Notes: a model not told the origin generated them from the sequence alone. 64,000 nt of DNA from Streptomyces verrucosisporus (GCF_017114865.1 NZ_JADEYH010000011.1:107253-171252); one strand, 5' to 3'; counted from the first letter of the stretch, positions 27,410 to 42,186 are shown. Numbers and translations are program-made.

Positions 27410-28779
27410 ATGACCGCGAGCCCCCCGACCTCCGGCCGCGCCGCGCCCGACGGCCCGCGCGCCCCGTACGCCCCTCCCACCGCACAGGTGCCACGGCCTG
27501 CGGGAACACCGGAATCATCCGACGCGCCGGACGCCCCGGGCACGCCGGACGTCTGGCGCGCCCCGCAGGTCGCCGGGGCCGCCCGGACCGAGGGGGCCGC
27601 GGGCCCGCCGCCGGAGCACCCGGAACCGGCGGGGACGGCCGGCTGCCCCCGCCTCGGGCCCCGCTCGGCGCGCAGACCTGGAAGGAGATCGCGCATCTCC
27701 TGCTCAACCTGCCGATGGACATCGTGGGCTTCCTCTACGTCTCCGTGTGGGTCTACTGCGGCCTGCTGCTGTCGGTCACCGTCGTGGGGCTGCCGGTGCT
27801 GGCACTGGGCCTGATGGGCGGCCGCCGGTTCGGCAGGGCGGAGCGGGTCCGCGCGCGGCTGCTGCTCGGAGTCCGGATCGAGGAGCCGACGCCGATCCGG
27901 CACCGGGCGCACGGCGGCTTCTTCCCCTGGCTGTGGGCCTGCCTGAAGGATCCCGTCGGCTGGCGGCACGCGCTCTACTCCTTCGTCCGCCTGCCCTGGG
28001 GCGTCATCACCTTCACCGTCTGCCTCGTCTCGCTCCTCGTCGCCTGGCCCGTCCTGCCGTGGCTGGCTCGCGGGCTGTCCCATGTGGACCGGATGATGGT
28101 GCGCGGGCTGCTGTCTCCCTCGGACGCGCTGGAGCGGCGCATCGCGGAGCTGGAGTCGGGCCGGCGGACGGTGGCCGACACCGCCTCCGCCGACCTGCGC
28201 CGCATCGAGCGCGACCTCCACGACGGGGCGCAGGCCCGGCTGGTCGCCCTGGCCATGGGGCTGGGCCTGGCCAGGGAGAAGCTGCTGGAGGACCCGCAGG
28301 CCGCCGCCAGGATGGTCGACGAGGCCCACGGCGAGGCGAAGCTCGCCCTCGCCGAGCTCCGCGACCTCGCCCGCGGCATCCACCCGGCCATCCTCACCGA
28401 CCGCGGCCTGGGCCCCGCGCTGTCCAACGTCGCCGCACGCTGCCCCGTCCCCGTGACCGTCTCCGTGGACCTTGCCACCCGCCCCGCACCCGCCATCGAG
28501 GGCATCGCCTACTTCACCGTCTCCGAGCTCCTCCAGAACGTCGGCAAGCACAGCGGCGCCGCCCGGGCCTCGGTGGATCTGCGGCGCTCCGGCGGCCGTC
28601 TGCTCATCCGGGTCGCCGACGACGGCCGCGGCGGTGCCCGCGCCGACCGCGGCACCGGTCTGGCCGGCCTCACCGAGCGCCTGGGCTCCGTCGACGGGCT
28701 CCTTGCCGTGGACTCCCCCGACGGCGGGCCCACCACCGTCACCGCCGAGCTGCCCTGGCGCGATCCCGACGGCGGCTGA
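27410..28779 (+). CDS. Two-component sensor histidine kinase (NarL/DesK-type), probable frameshift near the N-terminus
   Basis: The membrane and kinase parts are clear: [20 protein letters not shown] and later hydrophobic segments, the dimerisation/phosphoacceptor motif [20 protein letters not shown] (His after DL), and the ATPase motifs [13 protein letters not shown] (N box) and [20 protein letters not shown] (G boxes). That frame has no plausible start nearby. The frame one base off begins with ATG at 27410 ([16 protein letters not shown]) and encodes the Pro/Ala-rich leader expected of these kinases. The two meet around 27640-27670 in a C-rich stretch, as if one base were missing. Whether this is a real mutation or a sequencing error is undecided. 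Confidence 0.75.
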
Positions 28780-28886
28780 CGCCCCGGTTTTCCACAGCCC
28801 CCCGCGCCGCCGGGTCCCGGTCCTGGAATGCTGTGCACAGAGATTCCTGCGCACGGCGTTCGGAAGACGGGGAGCGAGGGGGAGCG

Positions 28887-29567
28887 GTGGGGGACGCGAG
28901 GGACAGGGTGCGGGTGGTCATCGCCGAGGATTCGGTGCTGCTGAGGGAGGGCCTGACGCGTCTGCTCGGCGACCGCGGCCACGAGGTCGTCGCGGGTGTC
29001 GGCGACGGCGAGGCGCTGGTGAAGGTCGTCGGCGAGCTGGCCGACGCGGGCGAGCCGCCGGACGTGGTGGTGGCGGACGTGCGGATGCCGCCGTCGCACA
29101 CCGACGAGGGGCTGCGGGCGGCCGTCCGGCTGCGCGCCCGCCATCCGGGTCTGGCGGTGCTGGTGCTGTCGCAGTACGTGGAGGAGCAGTACGCCACCGA
29201 GCTGCTGGCGGGCTCCGGCCGGGGCGTGGGCTATCTGCTCAAGGACCGGGTCGCCGAGGTCCGCGAGTTCGCGGACGCGGTGGTCCGGGTGGCCCGCGGC
29301 GGTACGGCGCTCGACCCCGAGGTGGTCGCACAGCTGCTCGGCCGCAGCCGCAGGCAGGACGTGCTGGCGGGGCTCACCCCGCGTGAGCGCGAGGTGCTGG
29401 GCCTGATGGCCGAGGGCCGCACGAACTCCGCGATCGCCCGGCAGCTGGTGGTCAGCGCCGGAGCGGTGGAGAAGCACGTCGGCAACATCTTCCTGAAGCT
29501 GGGCCTGCCGCCGGGCGGCGAGGACCACCGCCGGGTGCTGGCCGTGCTGACGTACCTCAGGTCATAG
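28887..29567 (+). CDS. LuxR/NarL-family response regulator
   Basis: A 226-aa regulator partnered with the kinase 107 bases upstream. The receiver domain has [18 protein letters not shown], the phosphoacceptor Asp64 in [16 protein letters not shown] and the switch Lys119 in GYLLKDRV. The HxDEGL extension after the phosphoacceptor marks a common actinobacterial subfamily. The C-terminal HTH has [25 protein letters not shown] and [19 protein letters not shown] start with GAGGGGGAG upstream was chosen. Its target could include the palindrome at 27334-27351 and, by position, nuo2 or korAB, but this is unproven. Confidence 0.9.
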   Translation: MGDARDRVRVVIAEDSVLLREGLTRLLGDRGHEVVAGVGDGEALVKVVGELADAGEPPDVVVADVRMPPSHTDEGLRAAVRLRARHPGLAVLVLSQYVEEQYATELLAGSGRGVGYLLKDRVAEVREFADAVVRVARGGTALDPEVVAQLLGRSRRQDVLAGLTPREREVLGLMAEGRTNSAIARQLVVSAGAVEKHVGNIFLKLGLPPGGEDHRRVLAVLTYLRS

Positions 29568-29762
29568 CCCGGCGGGCCGGCAGACCGCGGTCCGGCGGCT
29601 CTGGCACGGGGCTCCAGAAGGGCTCCAGAGCAGCACCGGAATATACGCGCGTCCCCGAGTGTCGTCTCACCGGAACGTCCACCATGTGACCGATCGCAGG
29701 AAGGTCACCCTTACCCACGTACGATGGCTGACGAGCCGCCGCCTCAAGGGAGGTCCAGTCCA

Positions 29763-32757
<2,995 letters not shown>

Positions 32758-32775
32758 CGGCACGTTCGCCCGTGT

Positions 32776-32810
32776 GAGGGGCCGGTCCCGCCTGGCGGGA
32801 CCGGCCCCTC
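32776..32810 (+). terminator. Terminator after korAB
   Basis: GAGGGGCCGGTCCCGC and GCGGGACCGGCCCCTC form a perfect 16-bp stem with a three-base loop, 19 bases past the korB stop. Confidence 0.88.
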
Positions 32811-32877
32811 GGCCGTTCAGGTGACACGGGATCCGGCCGGGGTGGGCCGAGTGTGCGGGACGGAGCACGATACGTAA

Positions 32878-35571
<2,694 letters not shown>

Positions 35572-35626
35572 CCCGTCCGGCCGGCCCGTCCGGGCCCCGA
35601 GCCCGCCCCGCCGGGCCGGGGACCAC

Positions 35627-35656
35627 CGCCCGCCGACGCGACCGCGTCGGCGGGCG
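35627..35656 (+). terminator. Hairpin after the aminopeptidase gene
   Basis: CGCCCGCCGACGCG and CGCGTCGGCGGGCG are complementary 14-mers; the closing loop is small, so about 12 bp should form. It lies 56 bases past the stop and 56 bases from the convergent CGNR gene end, and may serve both. Confidence 0.7.
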
Positions 35657-35712
35657 CGGCCATCCATGCAGACCGTCCGTACCACCCGGCGGGCGGACGC
35701 TCCGAGCCCCGG

Positions 35713-36309
35713 TCACTCCCCCTCCTCGCGGCGGGCGCGCAGCGCCCGGACCTTGTGACGGTTGCCGCAGCGCTCCATCGAGCACCAGCGGCGGCGGCCG
35801 GGGCGCGAGGTGTCCACGAAGACCAGTCGGCAGTCGTCCGACGCGCACTCCCGTATCCGGTGGACGTACGGGCCGCCGAACAGGTCGACGGCGTCGCGCG
35901 CGACGGTCGAGAGCAGTTGGGTGCCGGTCGCGTCCGGCCCCCATTCCCTCGCCCAGCCCCGTCCGCCGTCCCGCCGCAACCGCACCGGCAGCGGCGGCCG
36001 GGAGGCGGCCTCGTTGACCACCGCCGCATCCCGCGGGCGCGGTGCACGGCCGTGCGCCCGGTCCACCGCCATCCGCCACAGCGCGGCGCGCAACTCCTTG
36101 GCGGCGGCCAGCTCGGCCTCCGTCACCACGATGGAGGGCGCGGGGCGCAGCCGGGAACGGGCGGCCCAGACCGCGAGGTTCACCGGCTCGTGCAGCACCT
36201 CGTAGCGCGCGTGACCGCCGGACCCGCCCGTCGGCAGCAACTCCAGGCACAGGGACCCCGGGTCGAAGCGATAGGGCACTCCTTCGGGTGAGTGCAGCAC
36301 CAGACCCAT
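35713..36309 (-). CDS. CGNR zinc-finger transcriptional regulator (ABATE domain)
   Basis: A 198-aa protein. The N-terminal ABATE domain (about 15-145) includes RFDPGSLCLELLPTGG and the helical stretch AELAAAKELRAALWRMAVD. The C-terminal CGNR zinc finger reads RECASDDCRLVFVDTSRPGRRRWCSMERCGNRHKVRAL, with ligands in CxxxxC and CxxxxCGNR. The family is thought to sense small molecules and bind DNA. The ATG (MGLVLHSPEG) has GGAG six bases upstream. It is divergent from a VOC-family gene; an inverted repeat lies between the two starts, so it probably controls both. Confidence 0.9.
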   Translation of the reverse strand: MGLVLHSPEGVPYRFDPGSLCLELLPTGGSGGHARYEVLHEPVNLAVWAARSRLRPAPSIVVTEAELAAAKELRAALWRMAVDRAHGRAPRPRDAAVVNEAASRPPLPVRLRRDGGRGWAREWGPDATGTQLLSTVARDAVDLFGGPYVHRIRECASDDCRLVFVDTSRPGRRRWCSMERCGNRHKVRALRARREEGE

Positions 36310-36324
36310 TGCGGACTCCGTCAC

Positions 36325-36345
36325 GTAACCAATATAACTGGTTAC
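36325..36345. promoter_or_regulatory. Operator-like inverted repeat in a divergent promoter
   Basis: GTAACCA and TGGTTAC are perfect 7-bp arms around ATATAAC. This is one of the few A+T-rich spots in the window; -10-like hexamers occur on both strands (TATAAC plus, TATATT minus). It sits 16 bases from the CGNR start and 37 bases from the VOC start. Autorepression by the CGNR protein is the simplest reading. Confidence 0.65.
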
Positions 36346-36382
36346 CGAGCAGAGGGAAGTGCGGCGAACGGGAGACGGGGCG

Positions 36383-36877
36383 ATGACGGAGACATCGGGC
36401 GAGGCGACCACGACGGGCAGCACGCAGGAGGTGCTGGGCTGGAAGCTGGTGATCGACTGCGCGGATCCGCACCGGCAGGCCGACTTCTGGGCCGCGACCC
36501 TGGGCTATCTGGTGGAGGACAACAGCGCCCTGATCGAGCGCCTGCTCGGTCTCGGCGTCGTGGGCGAGGAGATCCTGGTCGAGCACCACGGCCGCCGCGC
36601 CTGGCGCGACCTGGCCGCGGCACGCCACCCGGAGGATCCGGCCGACCCCGACAGCGGTGCCGGGCTGGGGCGGCGGTTGCTCTTCCAGCGCGTCCCGGAG
36701 CCCAAGACCGTCAAGAACCGCCTGCACATCGATGTCCACTCGGGCCCTGGGCGGCGCGAGGGGACCGTTGCCCGGCTGGAGGGCCTGGGTGCGTCGGTCA
36801 TACGGCAGGTGAGGGAGCCGGGCGGTGAGTGGACGGTGATGGCGGATCCCGAGAGCAATGAGTTCTGCGTGTCATGA
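36383..36877 (+). CDS. VOC-superfamily (glyoxalase/bleomycin resistance-like) protein
   Basis: A 164-aa protein with the paired βαβββ modules of the VOC fold: [25 protein letters not shown] starts the first, and [29 protein letters not shown] the second, with [17 protein letters not shown] at the end. His and Glu residues at the usual metal positions (His in LHIDVH, Glu in NEFCV) are present in part, so metal binding is possible. The ATG at [10 protein letters not shown] has GGAG eight bases upstream. It is divergent from the CGNR regulator, suggesting an inducible detoxification or resistance function; substrate unknown. Confidence 0.85.
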   Translation: MTETSGEATTTGSTQEVLGWKLVIDCADPHRQADFWAATLGYLVEDNSALIERLLGLGVVGEEILVEHHGRRAWRDLAAARHPEDPADPDSGAGLGRRLLFQRVPEPKTVKNRLHIDVHSGPGRREGTVARLEGLGASVIRQVREPGGEWTVMADPESNEFCVS

Positions 36878-36883
36878 GGGCGC

Positions 36884-37311
36884 CGCCTCTCCATGCCCAG
36901 CGAGTACGCCCGTGTCTTCTTGCGGGCGGCGGCCGTGAGCCCCACCCGCTCCAGCGCCTCCGCCACCCGGGCCGCACGGGTGCGGGGACCGGCGGTCGGG
37001 TCGGCCGCCTCCAGGCGCGGCGGGTTGTCGCGGCCGGAGAGGAAGCCGTACGGCGCCCGACCTTCGATCAGCGCGCCCGCCCGCGGCAGCACCCGCCGGG
37101 CCGCGTCCGGCATCGACTCGCCCAGCAGCCGCGCGCTTCCGCCGCTGGGCTCGATCAGTCCGAACAGCATCCGAATCGTGGTCGTCCTGCCCGAGCCGTT
37201 CGGGCCCAGGAAGCCGAAGACGCTGCCGCACGGCACCTCCAGGGCTGCATGGCGCTTCCCGGGGTCGGGGGAACGGTGCGGTACGGCGGTGCCGAACCGG
37301 TCCCGCCGCAC
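36884..37311 (-). pseudogene. Truncated ABC transporter ATP-binding protein
   Basis: The readable core is [28 protein letters not shown] through [19 protein letters not shown]. The Walker A lysine is replaced by arginine (GSGRTTT). The protein ends exactly where the ABC signature should start: YSLGM is followed by unrelated ERRRPHD, and the frame runs antisense into the VOC gene. Walker B and the H-loop are absent, and the N-terminus ([16 protein letters not shown]) is degenerate. It lies just downstream of the LolA-like gene, where intact Streptomyces loci often carry an ABC ATPase and permease. This is a decayed remnant; no active transporter is expected. Confidence 0.85.
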
Positions 37312-37350
37312 CGTCTCGCGGACGGGCAGCGGGACCGGGCGGCGGGCGCG

Positions 37351-38568
37351 CTAGCCGGCGGAGCCGGCCGCCTCGGCCAGGCCCTCGCGGGTGACGGCCC
37401 CGACGTAGACGGTGCCGTCTTCGGTGATCAGGGCGTTGACGAGGCGGGTGCCGAAGAAACGGCCGGTGCCGAAGTCGCCCTTGACCTCCTCCGTGAAGCC
37501 GTCGAGCAGCTTGCGCGCCTCGGGCGCCGCCTCCTGCGCGGCGTCCGTACCGGGCACCGGGCCGCCACCGGGCAGTTCGATCCGGGCGACCGAGCCCCAG
37601 CCCTCACCGACGACCTCCAGGCCGGACGGCAGCCCCTCGGCGCCGTCCCGGTCCCTGCCGTCGCCGCCCCGGCCGTCCTCGTACGGCGCCTTGCCGGAGC
37701 CGTTCCGCGCGCCGTCGAGCCTCTCCTCGGTGACCTTCGCGTCCTTCGGCGGCTTGAAGTCGAAGGTGCCGGCGTCCGGCCGGGCGAAGTCCACCTCGGT
37801 GAAGCCCACGTCGACGGCGGCCTTCCCGCCGCCCTTGGGGGTGAGGGTGAACTTCAGCGGCACACCGCTGTCCGCGTCCACCGCGATCCGCACCGACCCG
37901 ACCGTGCTCTCCGGCTGCTTCGGCTCGATCAGCAGTTGGTGGGCGTCCTGGCCGGCGACCTTCGCCGTACCGTCGACGGTGACCGAGGTCGTGGCGTCGA
38001 CGGCCTTGAGAACCTCCTGGGCGGCCTTCTGCGGGGTCACCTTCTCCAGACCTCCCGGGGTCTCCCCCGGGCCGGCGCCCCGTCCGCCCTCTCGGGGGAG
38101 GACGGTGTGGTGGACGGTGTTCGTGGCGCTGTCGTACGCCCACACGTCGCCCCCGTTGCGGATGAGGCTGTACTCCGCGGCCTTCTCCACGATCGAGACG
38201 CGCTGTCTGTCCGGCCCGTCCACCGCGACGCGCAGGGTGTGGGAGCCGGAGGCCAGCCCGGCGAGCCTACCGCGCGGATCGGCGGCCCCGGCGCCCTCCT
38301 CACGGCCGCCGCCGGGGCCGCCCGAGCCCATGCCGGGCAGGGCGGGCAGACCGAGATCGGTGGTGATCCTCACCGTCCCGGACAGTTGTTGGGTGTCCGA
38401 GGCCGCGATCTTCGCGACCAGTTCCTCGGCGGTGATCTCCGGCAGATCCGGGCTGCCGCCGGAACTGGCCAGTGCCGGTACGAGGCCGACGGCCGCCACC
38501 GTCGCTCCGGCCACGGTGGCCGGCACCGCGTAACGCAACGCCTTCTTCATCGGTCGGGTCCGTGCCAT
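37351..38568 (-). CDS. LolA-like / outer-membrane-lipoprotein-carrier-fold secreted protein
   Basis: A 405-aa exported protein: signal or anchor segment MKKALRYAVPATVAGATVAAVGLVPALA, then an incomplete β-barrel of the LolA/LppX type (ELVAKIAASDTQQLSGTVRITTDLGLP, SIVEKAAEYSLIRNGGDVWAYDSATNTVHH, VRIAVDADSGVPLKFTLTPKG). The C-terminal 100 residues repeat similar β segments. Insertions around 80-95 and 290-315 are Gly/Asp-rich. Such proteins may bind lipids or act as envelope-stress sensors. The start (MARTRPMKK) has AAGGG seven bases upstream; an internal Met six residues on is an alternative. It precedes the ABC remnant on the same strand. Confidence 0.8.
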   Translation of the reverse strand: MARTRPMKKALRYAVPATVAGATVAAVGLVPALASSGGSPDLPEITAEELVAKIAASDTQQLSGTVRITTDLGLPALPGMGSGGPGGGREEGAGAADPRGRLAGLASGSHTLRVAVDGPDRQRVSIVEKAAEYSLIRNGGDVWAYDSATNTVHHTVLPREGGRGAGPGETPGGLEKVTPQKAAQEVLKAVDATTSVTVDGTAKVAGQDAHQLLIEPKQPESTVGSVRIAVDADSGVPLKFTLTPKGGGKAAVDVGFTEVDFARPDAGTFDFKPPKDAKVTEERLDGARNGSGKAPYEDGRGGDGRDRDGAEGLPSGLEVVGEGWGSVARIELPGGGPVPGTDAAQEAAPEARKLLDGFTEEVKGDFGTGRFFGTRLVNALITEDGTVYVGAVTREGLAEAAGSAG

Positions 38569-38844
38569 GTGTGCCCTTACCTCCGTGATCGGCGGCGGTT
38601 CGTCCGTACGTCGCACTCGTCAACCCCTGGCCGCCATTCTCACCCATTCCGGTGCGGGGTGTCGGTGTCAATCCCACCAAATTGCTCCGGACAGGGCGTC
38701 AGACGACAGGGGCAAACCGATCTACTCCCGGGGTATGACACCACCGGCACCGCCTCGTCCCACCGGCGCCGCAGACGGCCCGACGCCCCCTTCCCGAGGC
38801 GTACGGTCCCGTCCGGGCCGGGAGGAACGGAATCCTCGGCGCGG

Positions 38845-39855
38845 TCAGCCCGCGCGGTGGACCACCGAGTCGCACAGATAGGAGAGAGCCTCCTTGGCCG
38901 CGCAGTCCGGCAGCGGCGCAAGAACGTTGCGGGCCTCGTCCGCGCAGCGGATCGTGTCACGCCGCGCCTCCTCCAGCGCCGGATGGGCGCGGAGTCCCGC
39001 CAGCGCCTCCGCGTGCCGGGCGTCGTCGCTCAGGTCGCCGTCCAGCAGCGCGCACAGAGCCAGGTCCTCCGGCGAACCGCCGTCGGCCGCGCGGGCCCGC
39101 AGACGCAGGACCGGCAGCGTCTCGATGCCTTCCCTCAGGTCCGTGCCGGGTGTCTTGCCGGACTCGTGGGAGTCGCTGGCGATGTCGAGCACATCGTCGG
39201 CCAGCTGGAAGGCGGTGCCGATCCGCTCCCCGTACTGGGTGAGGACGTCCACGACGTTCTCGTCCGCGCCCGACATCTTCGCGCCGAAGCGTCCGGCTAC
39301 CGCGATCAGCGAGCCGGTCTTGCCCGCGATCACGTCGAGGTAGTGGGCGATCGGGTCGTCGCCCTCCCGCGGGCCCGCCGTCTCCAGGATCTGCCCGGTC
39401 ACCAGCCGCTCGAACGCCTCGGCCTGGACCCTGACCGCCTCCGGTCCCAGATCGGCCAGGATGTGCGAGGCCCGGGCGAAGAGGAAGTCACCGGTGAGGA
39501 CGGCCACGGAGTTGTCCCAGCGGGCGTTGGCGCTGGGCACTCCGCGCCGCACGTCCGCCTCGTCCATCACGTCGTCGTGGTAGAGCGTCGCCAGGTGCGT
39601 CAGCTCCACGACCACCGCCGAGGGCACCACCCCGGGGGCGTGCGGGTCGCCGAACTGCGCCGCCAGCATCACCAGCAGCGGGCGGAATCGCTTCCCGCCG
39701 GCCCGCACCAGATGCTGCGCGGCTTCCGTTATGAAGGGCACGCCGCTCTTGGTGGCCTCGATGAGGCCCTCCTCGACAGCCGCCAACCCCGCCTGGACAT
39801 CGGTTTCCAGCGCATGGTCCCGCACGCTCAGCCCGAAGGGCCCGACGACGGTCAC
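38845..39855 (-). CDS. Polyprenyl diphosphate synthase (trans-isoprenyl synthase)
   Basis: Condenses IPP with an allylic diphosphate to a long all-trans prenyl chain, most likely the menaquinone side chain. The 336-aa product has GGKRFRPLLVMLAAQFG, the first Asp-rich motif LYHDDVMDEADVRRG and the second in AFQLADDVLDIASDSHESGKTPGTDLREG. A GTG start (MTVVGPFGLSVRDHAL) with AGGAG eight bases upstream was preferred over upstream codons. The residues before the first motif (THLATLY) are small, which fits a long product. It is not adjacent to menG but lies in the same respiratory region, as does a homologous gene in mycobacteria. Confidence 0.9.
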   Translation of the reverse strand: MTVVGPFGLSVRDHALETDVQAGLAAVEEGLIEATKSGVPFITEAAQHLVRAGGKRFRPLLVMLAAQFGDPHAPGVVPSAVVVELTHLATLYHDDVMDEADVRRGVPSANARWDNSVAVLTGDFLFARASHILADLGPEAVRVQAEAFERLVTGQILETAGPREGDDPIAHYLDVIAGKTGSLIAVAGRFGAKMSGADENVVDVLTQYGERIGTAFQLADDVLDIASDSHESGKTPGTDLREGIETLPVLRLRARAADGGSPEDLALCALLDGDLSDDARHAEALAGLRAHPALEEARRDTIRCADEARNVLAPLPDCAAKEALSYLCDSVVHRAG

Positions 39856-40133
39856 GAGGGGTACTCCTGTCTGCGTACGATCAGCCAACGATCACGCGGC
39901 TCGTCGCGGCCTTCACGGTGTGTCGCCGTACCGCCGGGCCGCTGTCGCCATCATCATCCCTGGCAGCGTAGCCGGTCCCGAGACGATCACAGCCGCCGCG
40001 TTGCCTCTGTGACGGAGGCCGCATCCCGGCCCCGACCGCGCCCCGCAGCGGGTCGCTTCTGCCGCGGATCACCACCGCGTAGCCTGTTCGCGGCCCTGAC
40101 CGGCGACGACCTCGAAGGCGAGGCACCTCACCC

Positions 40134-41372
40134 ATGTCCGACGCGACCCCGCTCGAACTGCCCGAAGACGATCTCTTCGGCCCGGACAACCTGCCCTACG
40201 GCGTCTTCACCACCGAGGACGACCCCGACCTGCGCCGGATCGGCGTGCGCTACGGCCCGTACGTCCTGGACGCGGGCTCGGCCGCTGACGCGTTCGGCTC
40301 GCCCCACACCGGCCTGCTCCAGAAGCCGAGCCTCAACCCCCTGATGGCGGCGGGGCGCCCGGTCTGGCGGGCGGTGCGCGCCGAGCTGCGTTCCTGGCTG
40401 ACCGCGCCCGAGCACGCCGGCACCGTCACGCAGTACCTGATCCGGCTCGAGGACGTCACCCTCCACCTTCCCTTCGAGGTGGCCGACTACGTCGACTTCT
40501 ACGCCAGCGAGCACCACGCCACCAACGTCGGGCGGATCTTCCGGCCCGGCGGTGAGCCGCTCACTCCCAACTGGAAGCACCTGCCGATCGGCTATCACGG
40601 CCGCTCCGGCACCGTCGTGGTCTCCGGCACCCCCGTCGTCCGCCCGCAGGGGCAGCGCAAGGCCCCCGACGAGGCCTCCCCCTCCTTCGGTCCGTCCCGC
40701 CGGCTGGACATCGAGGCGGAGGTCGGCTTCGTGGTCGGCACCCCCTCCCGGCTGGGCGAAACGGTGCCGCAGGCGGACTTCCGGGAGCACGTCTTCGGCG
40801 TCTGCCTGGTCAACGACTGGTCGGCGCGTGACGTCCAGGCCTGGGAGTACGTGCCGCTGGGCCCGTTCCTGGGCAAGTCCTTCGCGACCTCCGTCTCGGC
40901 CTGGGTCACCCCGCTGGACGCCCTCGACGCGGCCCGCACCGAGCCGCCGCGGCGCACCCATCCGCTGCTGGACTACCTGGAGGACTCCGCGGGCGGGGAG
41001 CCCGGCGGGCTGGATCTGCGGATCTCGGTCTCCCTCAACGGCCACACCGTCGCCGAGCCGCCCTTCTCCGCGATGTACTGGACGGCCGCCCAGCAGCTCG
41101 CCCACATGACCGTGAACGGCGCCTCGCTGCGCACCGGGGACCTCTTCGCCTCCGGCACCGTCAGCGGCCCGGAGGTGCACCAGCGCGGCTGCCTGCTGGA
41201 GCTGACCTGGTCCGGCCGCGACCCGGTCGAACTCCCCGACGGCAAGCGGACGTTCCTGGAGGACGGCGACGAGGTCGTCATCACCGCCTGGGCGCCCGGA
41301 CCGGACGGTTCCCGCATCGGCCTGGGCGAGGTGTCCGGCCGCGTCCACCCGGCCGCCGACCGGGGCGTCTGA
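40134..41372 (+). CDS. Fumarylacetoacetase
   Basis: Hydrolyses 4-fumarylacetoacetate to fumarate and acetoacetate, the last step of tyrosine/homogentisate catabolism. The 412-aa product has the N-terminal SH3-like domain (NLPYGVFTTEDDPDLRRIGVRYG) and the catalytic domain with DYVDFYASEHHATNVGRIFRP, PIGYHGRSGTVVVSGTPVVRPQG, EVGFVVG, VCLVNDWSARDVQAWEYVPLGPFLGKSF and the C-terminal HQRGCLLELTW. All usual metal-binding acids (DFY, E..E, DWS) are present. The length matches eukaryotic and bacterial FAH. The other homogentisate genes are not in the window. Confidence 0.94.
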   Translation: MSDATPLELPEDDLFGPDNLPYGVFTTEDDPDLRRIGVRYGPYVLDAGSAADAFGSPHTGLLQKPSLNPLMAAGRPVWRAVRAELRSWLTAPEHAGTVTQYLIRLEDVTLHLPFEVADYVDFYASEHHATNVGRIFRPGGEPLTPNWKHLPIGYHGRSGTVVVSGTPVVRPQGQRKAPDEASPSFGPSRRLDIEAEVGFVVGTPSRLGETVPQADFREHVFGVCLVNDWSARDVQAWEYVPLGPFLGKSFATSVSAWVTPLDALDAARTEPPRRTHPLLDYLEDSAGGEPGGLDLRISVSLNGHTVAEPPFSAMYWTAAQQLAHMTVNGASLRTGDLFASGTVSGPEVHQRGCLLELTWSGRDPVELPDGKRTFLEDGDEVVITAWAPGPDGSRIGLGEVSGRVHPAADRGV

Positions 41373-41436
41373 CACCGCCCCGCCCACGGGGGCCGGCCGC
41401 CGCGTACCGGTCCGCCGTTCTCAAGTCGGTCGCACG

Positions 41437-41462
41437 CCGGTCCGGAATCCGTTCCGGACCGG
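41437..41462. repeat. 26-bp perfect inverted repeat between fumarylacetoacetase and lipoprotein genes
   Basis: CCGGTCCGGAA-TCCG-TTCCGGACCGG has 11-bp arms. It could be the terminator of the preceding gene (65 bases past the stop, no T-run) or an operator, since a TAGCTT -10-like box lies at 41485-41490, about 22 bases downstream. I cannot decide between these. Confidence 0.7.
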
Positions 41463-41510
41463 CCCGTCGGCCGGTGCCACCTGCTAGCTTGGCGTGCCCT
41501 TGCAGTACGA

Positions 41511-41547
41511 GTGATACGCAGTAATACGCAGTAAGCAGTGATACGCA
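41511..41547 (+). repeat. Short direct repeats in the lipoprotein leader
   Basis: GTGATACGCA, GTAATACGCA, then GTAAGCA and again GTGATACGCA occur in succession just before the lipoprotein start. The first two are head-to-tail at 10-base spacing, about one helical turn, which would suit cooperative binding of a regulator. It could also be simple slippage. Confidence 0.65.
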
Positions 41548-41561
41548 TGGAGGGGGACCAC

Positions 41562-42065
41562 GTGCGCACATCGGCACGGTATGCGGGAGCGGCCGCCGCC
41601 TTGGCCACAGCCCTGCTGATGAGCGGCTGCGGAAGCGGCGGCGGCTCCGGGGAGCCCGAGCCGAAGCCGAGCTCCGAGCAGACCGCCGAGCCCACCGGCG
41701 ACCCCGGCGGGGAGGCGGCGACCGGCGGGGTGAACGGCACCTGGAGCGCCGAGGGCGACGGCAAGGCGATGGTGCTGAGCATCAGCGGCGACCAGGCGGC
41801 ACTGCTGGGCGAGACCACCTGCACGGGCACGGCGGACACCGGCGCCGATCCGGTCACCTTCGCCCTCAAGTGCACCGACGGCAGCACCGACCGCACCAGG
41901 GGCACGGTCAAGAGCGTGGAGGGCGAGAGCCTCACCGTCGCCTGGGAGTCGGGCACCACCGACACCTTCACCAAGGTGGAGGTCCCCGAGGTCTCCACCG
42001 AGATCCCCGAGATCGGCGACCTGCCCAGCGGTCTGCCCAGCGATCTGGATCTCCCCACGGAGTGA
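41562..42065 (+). CDS. Small secreted lipoprotein of unknown function
   Basis: A 167-aa protein with a lipoprotein signal peptide: MRTSARYAGAAAALATALLM followed by SGC, with the lipidated Cys at about residue 23. Then comes a Gly/Pro/Ser/Glu-rich linker (to about 60) and a small β domain (NGTWSAEGDGKAMVLSISGDQAALL, CTGTADTGADPVTFALKCTDG) with two cysteines that could pair. It ends in an acidic Pro/Asp/Leu tail. GTG was chosen as start because GGAGGGGG lies just upstream and the signal peptide follows directly. The function is not recognised. Confidence 0.85.
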   Translation: MRTSARYAGAAAALATALLMSGCGSGGGSGEPEPKPSSEQTAEPTGDPGGEAATGGVNGTWSAEGDGKAMVLSISGDQAALLGETTCTGTADTGADPVTFALKCTDGSTDRTRGTVKSVEGESLTVAWESGTTDTFTKVEVPEVSTEIPEIGDLPSGLPSDLDLPTE

Positions 42066-42186
42066 GCGCGCCCGGGAGAAGCACCTCCTGAGAAGCACGC
42101 CCGGGAAGCATGACCGGGGAGCGCGGCTCCCCGGCACGCCTCCGCGGCGCGCTCCGGACCGCGAGACACCCCCGGCACACACACGG

